Below, piece after piece: positions 36,264 through 43,324 of a stretch of DNA of 64,000 nucleotides. The DNA lies in NCBI GenBank assembly GCA_011389895.1, contig JAABTN010000011.1, forward strand, positions 1 to 64,000, given 5' to 3'. Made by a program: the position numbers and the translations under genes. Source of the stretch: Maritimibacter sp. GTDB lineage: Bacteria; Pseudomonadota; Alphaproteobacteria; Rhodobacterales; Rhodobacteraceae. The first letter of the stretch is position 1. Each line of letters begins with the position of its first letter. Under the pieces are notes generated by a model. That model searched no databases and was not told the origin of the DNA. It saw nothing but the letters and a program-made list of their open reading frames with translations.

Positions 36264-37793
36264 ATGATCTGGTCCCTGTTCAAAATCATCCTCTTCGTCG
36301 TGCTGATCGGTGCGGCCACGGTGGGCGCGGCTTACCTTTTGGAAACCGAAGGCGGCATTCGAATCGACGTGGGCACGACCGAGTTCAACCTTGGTGCGCT
36401 TCAGGCGGTGATCGCGCTTGTCGTCCTGGTCCTGGCGCTCTGGCTCTTGTTGAAGCTCGCGGGGCTTCTGGTGGCGGTTGTGCGGTTTCTCAACGGCGAT
36501 GAAACCGCGATTTCGCGGCATTTCGACCGCAACCGCGAGCGCAAGGGGTACGAGGCCTTGGCAGACGGGCTCATGGCGCTGGCGTCGGGTGAAGAGCGTA
36601 TCGCGATGACCAAGGCGGCGCGGGCCGAACGGTATCTGCGCCGGCCCGAGTTGACCAACCTGATCACCGCGCAGGCCGCCGAGATGGGGGGAGATCGCAA
36701 GAAGGCGACCGAGGTTTACAAGCGGCTTCTTTCCGATGAGCGGACGCGTTTCGTGGGCGTGCGCGGGTTGATGAAGCAAAAGCTGGAAGAGGGCGATACA
36801 GACACCGCCATGCGGCTGGCGGAAAAGGCCTTTGCCCTGAAGCCGCAGCATGCCGAAACCGGCGATATCCTGCTTGCCTTGCAAGCGAGCGAGGCGGATT
36901 GGACCGGTGCGCGCGCCACCTTGGGGTCAAAGGTCAAACATGGGGCCCTGCCCAAAGACGTGGGCAAACGGCGCGATGCGGTCTTGGCATTGCAAGAGGC
37001 GAAGGACGTGTTCGAGGAGGGCAATTCCATCCGTGCCCGCGAGGCCGCGATCGAAGCCAACCAGAAATCGCCTGACCTGATCCCTGCCGCGATCCTCGCA
37101 TCGCGCGCTTATCTTGAGCAGGACAACCCGCGTTATGCCGCGCGCGTTCTGTCGAAGGCGTGGAAGGTGTCGCCGCATCCCGATCTTGCCGCGGCCTTTG
37201 CCGCGATCCGGCCCGAGGAAAACTCGGCCGAGCGGGTGAAGCGGTTCAAGACGCTGACAAAGGCGCAGCCCGATCATCCGGAGACCCGGATGTTGCTTGC
37301 CGAATTGCACATCGCCGCCGGGGATTGGGCCAAGGCCCGCGATGCGCTGGGCGATCTGGCCGAAAGCCACCCGACCCAACGCGCGCTTACGCTCTTGGCC
37401 GCGATCGAACGGGGCGATGAAGCGCCCGACAGCGATGTGCGCGCGCTTCTGGCCAAGGCCGTGGTTGCCCCGCGCGGGCCGCAATGGGTCTGTGACAAGT
37501 GCAATCACATCCATGGCGACTGGGCCCCAATCTGCGGCAATTGCGGTGCGTTCGACACTCTGAGCTGGCGGGAACCCGAGGCATCGGCGGTGCGCATGCC
37601 CGGTGGAGCCGAGATGGATGCCCTTCTGGTCGGTGCGCCCGACATTGCGCCCGACCCCGAGATGGTCGTGGAGGCGCCCGAAGACCCCGCCGCGCCGGAG
37701 CCCGAGGTCGAAGACGCCGCCGAATACGTGATCGACGCCGAGGTGGAAGAGGCTGATGCACCGGACGCGGACGATAAAACCGATCCGCGCTGA
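36264..37793 (+). CDS. hemY: HemY-like TPR membrane protein with C-terminal zinc ribbon
   Basis: A 509-residue protein of the HemY_N family (unrelated to Bacillus protoporphyrinogen oxidase HemY). Two membrane helices (about 5-25 and 47-72) precede TPR repeats (about 100-390). A rubredoxin-like zinc motif CDKCNHIHGDWAPICGNC (about 412-429) follows, then a very acidic tail of about 60 residues. Ten bases after Mic60 with GAGGATGTGTAA spacing, so cotranscribed. Role in haem synthesis or membrane organisation is inferred. Confidence 0.85.
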   Translation: MIWSLFKIILFVVLIGAATVGAAYLLETEGGIRIDVGTTEFNLGALQAVIALVVLVLALWLLLKLAGLLVAVVRFLNGDETAISRHFDRNRERKGYEALADGLMALASGEERIAMTKAARAERYLRRPELTNLITAQAAEMGGDRKKATEVYKRLLSDERTRFVGVRGLMKQKLEEGDTDTAMRLAEKAFALKPQHAETGDILLALQASEADWTGARATLGSKVKHGALPKDVGKRRDAVLALQEAKDVFEEGNSIRAREAAIEANQKSPDLIPAAILASRAYLEQDNPRYAARVLSKAWKVSPHPDLAAAFAAIRPEENSAERVKRFKTLTKAQPDHPETRMLLAELHIAAGDWAKARDALGDLAESHPTQRALTLLAAIERGDEAPDSDVRALLAKAVVAPRGPQWVCDKCNHIHGDWAPICGNCGAFDTLSWREPEASAVRMPGGAEMDALLVGAPDIAPDPEMVVEAPEDPAAPEPEVEDAAEYVIDAEVEEADAPDADDKTDPR

Positions 37794-37894
37794 CACCCTT
37801 GGTCCACGCGCGACGGACAAAAGCCGCATCTCGTGGAAAAAAGGGCTACACACCCGCGAATGTCGGTGATAATCACCGCGCACCAAAGCGAAGT

Positions 37895-37937
37895 GCCGGT
37901 GTAGCTCAGCTGGTAGAGCACATCATTCGTAATGTTG
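37895..37937 (+). pseudogene. Truncated tRNA-Thr(CGT), 5' part only
   Basis: The first 43 bases match a tRNA-Thr from acceptor strand GCCGGTG through D-arm and anticodon CGT (37928-37930). The anticodon stem CATCA/TGTTG has one mismatch, and no T-arm, 3' acceptor strand (CACCGGC) or CCA follows. It resembles the intact tRNA 84 bp downstream but has a different acceptor stem, so it is not a simple tandem duplicate. Probably the original host tRNA broken by the island insertion. Confidence 0.75.
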
Positions 37938-38020
37938 CTCTCACTTCGGGGCTAGGTGGTTGACGAGTAACGATAATAAGTGCCCTAAAACGGGCGGGTA
38001 AGACGGAAAAAGACGGAGTT

Positions 38021-38096
38021 GCCGCAGTAGCTCAGCTGGTAGAGCAATGCATTCGTAATGCATGGGTCGGGGGTTCGAGTCCCTTCTGCGGCACCA
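38021..38096 (+). tRNA. tRNA-Thr (anticodon CGT)
   Basis: A complete 76-base cloverleaf: acceptor GCCGCAG/CTGCGGC, D-arm GCTC/GAGC, anticodon arm ATGCA-TTCGTAA-TGCAT with CGT at 38054-38056, T-arm with TTCGAGT loop, discriminator A and encoded CCA. A GC-rich hairpin at 38110-38125 follows as a likely terminator. It probably compensates for the broken tRNA-Thr just upstream. Confidence 0.93.
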
Positions 38097-38238
38097 TCTT
38101 TCTCAGGCAGGGCACGCGCCCTGTCAAAGTTCTGGTAAGAACAAAGTACGAACGATACCAGATATGGGTTGGCTGATTCGCTCCCCTCTGGCATCCTGAG
38201 GCAGAGCCGGGGGCGAACACCCGGCGGGAGGGTCGGCA

Positions 38239-39867
38239 GTGGACACAAGCGAGCACAGGAAGGCGAGGGGCGCATTCTTCACACCGCCGGAAATCGCGCG
38301 CTACCTCTGCGATTGGGCTGTCCGCAAACCTACTGACACGGTGTTCGAGCCCTCGTGCGGCGAGGCCAGCTTCCTGATGGCTGCGGGTGAACGTCTGCGG
38401 ACGCTTGGGGCCAATCCGCTGTTCTGGGGCGAACAGTTGCAGGGCGTCGAGATTTTCGACACCTCCGCCCGCAATGCCGAGGCCCTCCTGCAGGGGGCTG
38501 GCTTTGACGCCCGCGTGGCCGTGGGCGACTTCTTCGAGCATGATCCGCCGCTCGCTTATGACGCCATCGTGGGCAACCCGCCCTTCATCCGGTACCAGAA
38601 CTTCAGCGGCGCGGCCCGGTCACGGAGCCTAGAGGCTGCCCTTGCCCAAGGGGTCCGGTTGTCGGGTCTTGCCAGCTCTTGGGCGGCATTCGTGGTGAAG
38701 GCAGCCCTGCACCTTGCGCCGGGCGGACGGCTCGCGCTCGTGCTGCCCGCCGAACTGCTGAGCGTGAACTATGCGCAGGAGGTCCGCCGCTTCCTGCTGC
38801 GCCGCTTTGGGCGCGTCCGCCTCATCATGTTTGAGGACAGGGTTTTCCCCGGCGTCCTTGAGGAAGTGGTCCTGCTGCTGGCAGACGGCACCGGCGGCGC
38901 GTCGTGCCTTGAGGTCCACCAGACAAAGGACGTGCGCTCGCTCGCCTCTGTCGAGGTTGCCGAGTGGATCCAGCACACGCCCAGCGGGGACAAGTGGACG
39001 CCCGCCCTTGTCGCTGAGGAAGCCTTCGCCACCTACCAAGGCTTGGTCGATGAGCGCTTTGAGCTGATGCGCGAATGGGGACGCCCCTACCTCGGGGCGG
39101 TGACCGGCAACAACAAATTCTTCTCTCTCTCAAGGGCAGACGCAGCCGCCCATGGCCTGTCCGACGCAGACCTTGTCCGCATATCCCCGCCGGGCGCACG
39201 TCACCTGCGGGGGCTGACATTCACGGATGCCGTCTGGCGGCAGCTCGCCAGCGAGGGCGCGCGGTGCCTGCTGTTCAGCCCCGGCGACAACCCGTCCGAC
39301 GCCGCGAGGCGCTTCATTGAGGCCGGGTCGGAGGCTGGTGTGTCCGGGGCGTACAAGTGCCGGGTGCGCAGCCCGTGGTGGCGCGTTCCTCTTGTCGAGG
39401 CACCAGACCTGTTCCTGACCTACATGAACCACGACAGGCCGCGCCTCGTGACGAATGCGGCCAAGGCACATATCCTGAATTCAGTCTATGGGGTCCGCCT
39501 TGCGGACGGGCGGCGCGAGGTCGGGCGCGACCTCCTGCCAATCGCCAGCCTGAACAGCATCACGCTTCTGGGCACAGAAGTTGTCGGGCGGGCCTATGGA
39601 GGCGGGCTCTTGAAGATGGAGCCCAGAGAGGCAGACAACCTGCCCCTCCCGTCCCTTGAACGCATCCGCGCCTCTGAACAGCAGCTCCGTAATGCAAGGC
39701 CGCAGCTTGCAAGTGCCCTCCGCCGGGGAGATGTGGCGTCCGCAGTTGAGGCGGTTGACCGCATCATCTTGGCGGATGTGCCAGAAGATGATCTAAAGGC
39801 ATTGAGGCTGGCGCGCGAATTGTTGTTCCAGCGCCGCCGCGCACGGGGGAAGGGTGTCGAGAGTTGA
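38239..39867 (+). CDS. Type II-like N6-adenine DNA methyltransferase
   Basis: A 542-residue DNA methyltransferase of the gamma N6-adenine class. The SAM motif is TVFEPSCGEASFLMAAG (about residues 36-52) and the catalytic motif IV is IVGNPPFIRYQNF (about 112-124); the first line GAFFTPPEIARYLCDWA is motif X, so the order X-I-IV with a C-terminal recognition domain is normal. GTG at 38239 has GGAGG 7 bases upstream. It overlaps the endonuclease gene by 14 bp. Codon and base patterns differ from flanking core genes. Recognition site unknown. Confidence 0.88.
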   Translation: MDTSEHRKARGAFFTPPEIARYLCDWAVRKPTDTVFEPSCGEASFLMAAGERLRTLGANPLFWGEQLQGVEIFDTSARNAEALLQGAGFDARVAVGDFFEHDPPLAYDAIVGNPPFIRYQNFSGAARSRSLEAALAQGVRLSGLASSWAAFVVKAALHLAPGGRLALVLPAELLSVNYAQEVRRFLLRRFGRVRLIMFEDRVFPGVLEEVVLLLADGTGGASCLEVHQTKDVRSLASVEVAEWIQHTPSGDKWTPALVAEEAFATYQGLVDERFELMREWGRPYLGAVTGNNKFFSLSRADAAAHGLSDADLVRISPPGARHLRGLTFTDAVWRQLASEGARCLLFSPGDNPSDAARRFIEAGSEAGVSGAYKCRVRSPWWRVPLVEAPDLFLTYMNHDRPRLVTNAAKAHILNSVYGVRLADGRREVGRDLLPIASLNSITLLGTEVVGRAYGGGLLKMEPREADNLPLPSLERIRASEQQLRNARPQLASALRRGDVASAVEAVDRIILADVPEDDLKALRLARELLFQRRRARGKGVES

Positions 39868-40591
39868 CGGACTCATAGAAGCCGCACTGAGGTCTGCCGG
39901 GGACAAACCGGCGGACACGGCCACTGCACCCGTGAAGAAGGCTTACAGCGAAAAGATTTCAAACGTGGTCGCCCTCGCCATTGCCGAGGAGCTGCGGTCA
40001 CGCGGCTTGAAAGGTGCCCGGCCTGCCCCGCCCGGGGAGCTGGACACGTCCGGCGCAGAGCGGCGCATGGCGGGCGGGATCGGCGCGAAGAAGGTTGACG
40101 TGACTTGGGCGATGGAGGAGGCGGGGCTGATCCTCGGCATCTCGATCAAGACCATCAACTTTCGAGACAAGAAAACCAAGAACTTCCAGAAGAACCTGAC
40201 CAACCGGCGCGGCGACATGCTGTTTGAGGCCGTGACTCTTCACCGCCGGTTCCCCTATGCCGTGTTGGGTGGCTTCTTCTTCCTGGACCAAGGGGCGTCC
40301 ACGGACGGCACCGACCGGCGGCGCTCCACCTTCCTGAATGCCCATACCCGTCTCCGGCTGTTCACGGGGCGCGATGACCCCGGCGGACGTGATGAACAGT
40401 ATGAGCGGCTCTACATCGTCCTGCTGGACGCTTCATCGGGCCATGCGAATTTCACCGCCTACCTTGTCGGGGAGCCCGAAAGACCGGTGCCGATTTCCGA
40501 CGCGCTGGACGAACTGTTGCAGGTGACGGCCATCCGCAACCCGGACTTCTATGACTATGCAGACGGCGCGCTTGGCCCACTCAGCGGCTAA
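39854..40591 (+). CDS. Probable type II restriction endonuclease
   Basis: A 245-residue protein whose gene starts at GTG inside the methyltransferase 3' end. A PD-(D/E)XK-like core is suggested by KKVDVTWAMEEAGLILGISIKT (Asp about 84, Lys about 101 in the S-I-K-T strand), followed by KTKNFQKNLTNRRGDM. I cannot name a characterised relative. Partnering with the methyltransferase is the main evidence for function. The orientation M then R with overlap is a typical control arrangement. Confidence 0.7.
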   Translation: MSRVDGLIEAALRSAGDKPADTATAPVKKAYSEKISNVVALAIAEELRSRGLKGARPAPPGELDTSGAERRMAGGIGAKKVDVTWAMEEAGLILGISIKTINFRDKKTKNFQKNLTNRRGDMLFEAVTLHRRFPYAVLGGFFFLDQGASTDGTDRRRSTFLNAHTRLRLFTGRDDPGGRDEQYERLYIVLLDASSGHANFTAYLVGEPERPVPISDALDELLQVTAIRNPDFYDYADGALGPLSG

Positions 40592-40796
40592 TTCAGGGGA
40601 AACTTGCGCTTGCAATGCAGCCCGGCCAGCCCCATGTTCCCGACAGGTGGGCTTTGACCGTGAGCCCGTAACCGCCTCCCCAGTGGCATTCAGAGGTGGG
40701 CCGACATGACCAAGTGTAACTTCGGTTGCGCTGGCCTGTCGGCTGTACGCGCATGTCTGCCGCCTGCCAGCGCTCCGACTAGATCGGAGACGCCAC

Positions 40797-40943
40797 ATGA
40801 GCGACCATCAAACCTTCGACGCCGCAACCGCGCGGCATTTCAACCGCCGCCCCGGCGGTTCACGGCACCATGCCTATGAGGACGGCCACGGCAACATCTG
40901 CCTGTGGTGTCAGGGCCGCTCGCCCCGGGGCGGCGCAGCGTGA
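40797..40943 (+). CDS. Short ORF at island edge (48 aa, CXXC)
   Basis: A 48-residue reading frame beginning MSDHQTFDAATARHF with GGAG 7 bases upstream of the ATG. It carries a CLWC pair near the C-terminus that could bind metal. The last 5 codons run past the breakpoint into the antisense strand of the DUF1111 fragment, so the original C-terminus may have been different. The 205 bp before it contain no other supportable gene. Confidence 0.35.
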   Translation: MSDHQTFDAATARHFNRRPGGSRHHAYEDGHGNICLWCQGRSPRGGAA

Positions 40944-41547
40944 TGGTTTCCCCGCCCGCAAGCGTGACATCCCGCGTCTCCCACGCGAAATCCAGCGCGG
41001 CTTCTGCGGGTAGCCCGGAGGTGGCAAATTCCTGCACCTGTCGGCCATAGGTCGGCTCCGGCGCGGTGGCGATGTAATCGGCAATATCAGCAAGATCAGG
41101 GTCTGTTTCACCCGGAACCGCAAGCGCGAGGACAAAGGAAATCGCGTTGTCATCGGGGCCGTCCGGCAGGTGTCCACGCCCGGCGTTCAGGTGGCAGTTC
41201 TGGCATCCGCGCGCGTTGTAGAGCGGGCCCAACCCGTCGCTCGCCCTGGTGACGGTGGGGGCCTGCACCCAAAGCTTGTCAAACATGCTTTTGCCGGCGG
41301 TGAAATCGACCTTCCGGCTGAGTGACATGTTGGCGGGGGGCTGATCGAGGGCAAGCCGGTCGGTGCGCGCCTGCACGGTGGCCGCGCCCGCAGGATGGGT
41401 TTCAAAGTCTTCGGGCTTGGTGAAATCCGTGGTAGGCGCGGTGACGCGGGCGATGCGCGTCTGTTCTTCGCTGGTGCGCGGCACAAAGGCAATCGGATCA
41501 TCGCCGGGCGGGTCGCCCAGCGCGGGTGCGGCGGCGCAGAGCGCCAC
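40927..41547 (-). pseudogene. 3'-truncated di-heme oxidoreductase (DUF1111, thiol-oxidoreductase-like)
   Basis: The N-terminal ~207 residues of a periplasmic di-heme c-type protein whose family is usually 450-500 residues. The first haem site is visible (GLGPLYNARGCQNCHLNAGRG); the second is lost. Homology stops after ETITLRRP, where the frame continues into island sequence and ends at 40840. No ATG is available: GTG at 41547 is the best start, right after bfr, giving a short signal-like leader. Family members sit with imelysin in iron-uptake operons. Confidence 0.75.
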
Positions 41548-41557
41548 CGCGATGAAG

Positions 41558-42043
41558 TTACTCGCTTTCTTCCATGGTCGCCGCGTTGAGCTGAATATAA
41601 TTCGCTTCGCCAATGCGGTCGAACAGCTCAAGCTGGGTTTCCAGGAAATCGATGTGACCTTCCTCATCAGCAAGCAGTTCCTCGAAAATCTTCATGCTGA
41701 CGTAATCGTCAGCCTCTTGGCAGACACCGCGTGCTTCGCGATAGAGCTTGGCGGCGGAATGTTCGGCGGCAAGGTCGGCTTCCAGCGTTTCACGCGGCGT
41801 CTCACCAATTTTCAGCGGGTCGAGCTTTTGCAGGTTCGGGTGGCCTTCGAGAAAGATAATTCGTTCGATCAGCTTGTCCGCGTGATGCATCTCTTCGATG
41901 CTTTCCTCGCGGGATTTCGCGGCCATCTTGGCCAGACCCCAATCGTCCTGGAGACGGAAATGCAGCCAGTATTGGCTGACCGCGGTCAATTCGTGACGCA
42001 GCGCCGTGTTCAGGTATTCAATAACCTTGTCGTTGCCCTTCAT
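41558..42043 (-). CDS. bfr: Bacterioferritin
   Basis: Iron-storage 24-mer subunit with ferroxidase centre; 161 residues, the usual length. [22 protein letters not shown] is the family start; ferroxidase ligands lie in the RHELTA helix (Glu about 18), [13 protein letters not shown] (Glu/His about 51-54), HSAAKLY and [15 protein letters not shown] (Glu/His about 127-130); the haem Met is in EEMHHADKL. Its start overlaps the bfd 3' end by 26 bp. Confidence 0.96.
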   Translation of the reverse strand: MKGNDKVIEYLNTALRHELTAVSQYWLHFRLQDDWGLAKMAAKSREESIEEMHHADKLIERIIFLEGHPNLQKLDPLKIGETPRETLEADLAAEHSAAKLYREARGVCQEADDYVSMKIFEELLADEEGHIDFLETQLELFDRIGEANYIQLNAATMEESE

Positions 42044-42284
42044 GATGAACGTCCTTCTCTTGCTGACTGCGCAGGTTGCACAGGTCTGGCGGGACCCCGA
42101 CCCTATCATCCTGGCGCATCGTCGCAACGAAGTGCGAAATGCAGCCCCCGCATTCCGGGGATTTCCCGAGCGCGTGGTAGACGCGCCCGGGGGTGATGAT
42201 CGACTGCGCATCCGCGGCGCGCATCCAGTCGATCGCGGCTTGAATGTCGCGGTCCGTGATATGCTGGCAGTGACAGACGATCAT
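42018..42284 (-). CDS. bfd: Bacterioferritin-associated ferredoxin
   Basis: An 88-residue [2Fe-2S] protein that reduces bacterioferritin iron for release. The four cluster cysteines are in [12 protein letters not shown] (CXC, residues 4 and 6) and [13 protein letters not shown] (CXXC, about 46-49). It lies between the imelysin and bfr genes and overlaps bfr, so the order is imelysin-bfd-bfr-DUF1111. The C-terminal 20 residues are an extension caused by the overlap. Confidence 0.9.
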   Translation of the reverse strand: MIVCHCQHITDRDIQAAIDWMRAADAQSIITPGRVYHALGKSPECGGCISHFVATMRQDDRVGVPPDLCNLRSQQEKDVHHEGQRQGY

Positions 42285-42299
42285 CTTCTTCGCTCCGGC

Positions 42300-43073
42300 T
42301 TACTGGAAAACGGCGTCGGGATTGTCGAGGCTGTCGGACCCCTCGAAGGCAATCTGACCAAGGCCCATCTTGGCGACGATGCGTTCGATCGTCGCGGTCT
42401 GGTCAATCAACCCGTCGATCGCGGCCATGATGATCGCTTCACCTTCCGCGTTGCCCGGTGCAAGCATCTGGTCATAGGCCATGCCACCTTCGGCGGTGTC
42501 CGAGAGGTCCGTCATGGCGACCATGGTCGAATCCTGCTTTGCCTTCATCTCGGCATCGAGATCGGCATCGGTGGCCGCGACGAGGTCAGAGTGCGACGCC
42601 CCCTCGACCGTGGAGCCGTCAACGCGGGTGTAGGACCCGAGATAGACGTTCTGCACGCCCAGCCCATCGTTGTAATGCGAGCGGTGGGTGTTGTCGGAGA
42701 AGCAATCATGCTCTTCCTCCGGGTCGTTCAGCAGAAGACCAAGGCGCATGCGTTCACCGGCCTGTTCGCCGTAGGACAGGCTGCCCATCCCGGTCAGGAT
42801 CGCGGCGATGCCGGCGTCTTCGTCTGACAGCACGGTTTCGCGCGCTTCGCCGGAGTCGCCCCAAGCCGCGCGCGCGGCGGCAAGCGTGTCTTCCGACGGG
42901 GACGCGATCAGGGCGTTGACCGCGTCGTTCAACGTCTGGGCGGTTGTCAGGCTGTCTTCGTAGCCGGCACGGGCAATGTCGGCATAAGTGGTGAGAACGT
43001 CGCCCTTCGTTGCGGCGAAGGCGGGAACGGCCGCGAGAACGAGCGCTGTTGCCGTGAGTGTCGTGTGTTTCAT
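42300..43073 (-). CDS. Imelysin-family iron-regulated protein with apparent central deletion
   Basis: A 257-residue secreted protein (signal MKHTTLTATALVLAAVPAFA). The N-terminal DVLTTYADIARAGYEDSLTTAQTL and C-terminal GILT.. regions (AAILTGMGSLSYGEQAGERM, DCFSDNTHRSHYNDGLGVQNVYLG) match imelysins of about 400-430 residues, but the centre, including the GxHxxE motif, is missing: residues run from AAARAAW straight to GDSGEARETVL in frame. Either a shortened functional variant or a dead gene. Upstream palindrome suggests iron-type control (inference). Confidence 0.7.
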   Translation of the reverse strand: MKHTTLTATALVLAAVPAFAATKGDVLTTYADIARAGYEDSLTTAQTLNDAVNALIASPSEDTLAAARAAWGDSGEARETVLSDEDAGIAAILTGMGSLSYGEQAGERMRLGLLLNDPEEEHDCFSDNTHRSHYNDGLGVQNVYLGSYTRVDGSTVEGASHSDLVAATDADLDAEMKAKQDSTMVAMTDLSDTAEGGMAYDQMLAPGNAEGEAIIMAAIDGLIDQTATIERIVAKMGLGQIAFEGSDSLDNPDAVFQ

Positions 43074-43122
43074 AACTGTCCCTTGTCGATTGGGTTCACT
43101 GTGATGAAATATACTTGATAGA

Positions 43123-43140
43123 TTTACTCTGGAAAGTAAA
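43123..43140. promoter_or_regulatory. Palindrome upstream of the imelysin-bfd-bfr operon
   Basis: TTTACT-CTGGAA-AGTAAA, an 18-bp inverted repeat 50 bp upstream of the imelysin start in an AT-rich patch. Likely operator for a dimeric repressor; iron regulators (Irr, RirA, Fur/Mur) are candidates but the sequence is not a clear match to a known consensus. Confidence 0.45.
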
Positions 43141-43209
43141 ACCGACAAATTTAGTCAGCTTTAGACTTGTTCCAAACCGGTGTCCTTTGGCGGGCGTCCG
43201 CAAACGGAA

Positions 43210-43232
43210 TGAGCGGCCCCTGGGGCCGCTCA
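43210..43232. terminator. GC-rich hairpin after the TRAP operon
   Basis: TGAGCGGCCCC/GGGGCCGCTCA is a near-perfect hairpin between dctM (ends at 43325) and the imelysin promoter. T-runs are weak on both strands, so termination is plausible rather than certain. Confidence 0.45.
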
Positions 43233-43324
43233 TGCATGGTTTCTCGATCTGGGGAGGGGCGTTGCCCCTCGCCGCGCGCGCGGGCGCGCGTCTCACACCA
43301 AGGTATTTGGAAATCGATGAAGGA

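Larger units (their letters stand above)
37938..40926 (+). mobile_element. Putative tRNA-Thr-associated island carrying a restriction-modification system
   Basis: Left edge: the tRNA-Thr copy at 37895 loses tRNA sequence after 37937. Right edge: the minus-strand DUF1111 reading frame loses homology at about 40927. Between them lie an intact tRNA-Thr(CGT), a DNA methyltransferase, a probable restriction endonuclease and a 48-codon ORF. No integrase or transposase and no terminal repeats were found, so mobility is inferred from the tRNA site and interrupted neighbours. Confidence 0.55.

Noticed and set aside
37895-38096. tRNA interrupted by a group I intron
   Set aside because: The second copy starts again from the acceptor stem and has a different acceptor sequence; the 84-bp spacer has no intron features and no 3' exon matches the first copy.
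37505-38541. Minus-strand ORFs containing an EGTRTPDP-like sequence and LYQLSY
   Set aside because: These are translations of the reverse strand of the tRNA-Thr copies, a well-known false-gene pattern.
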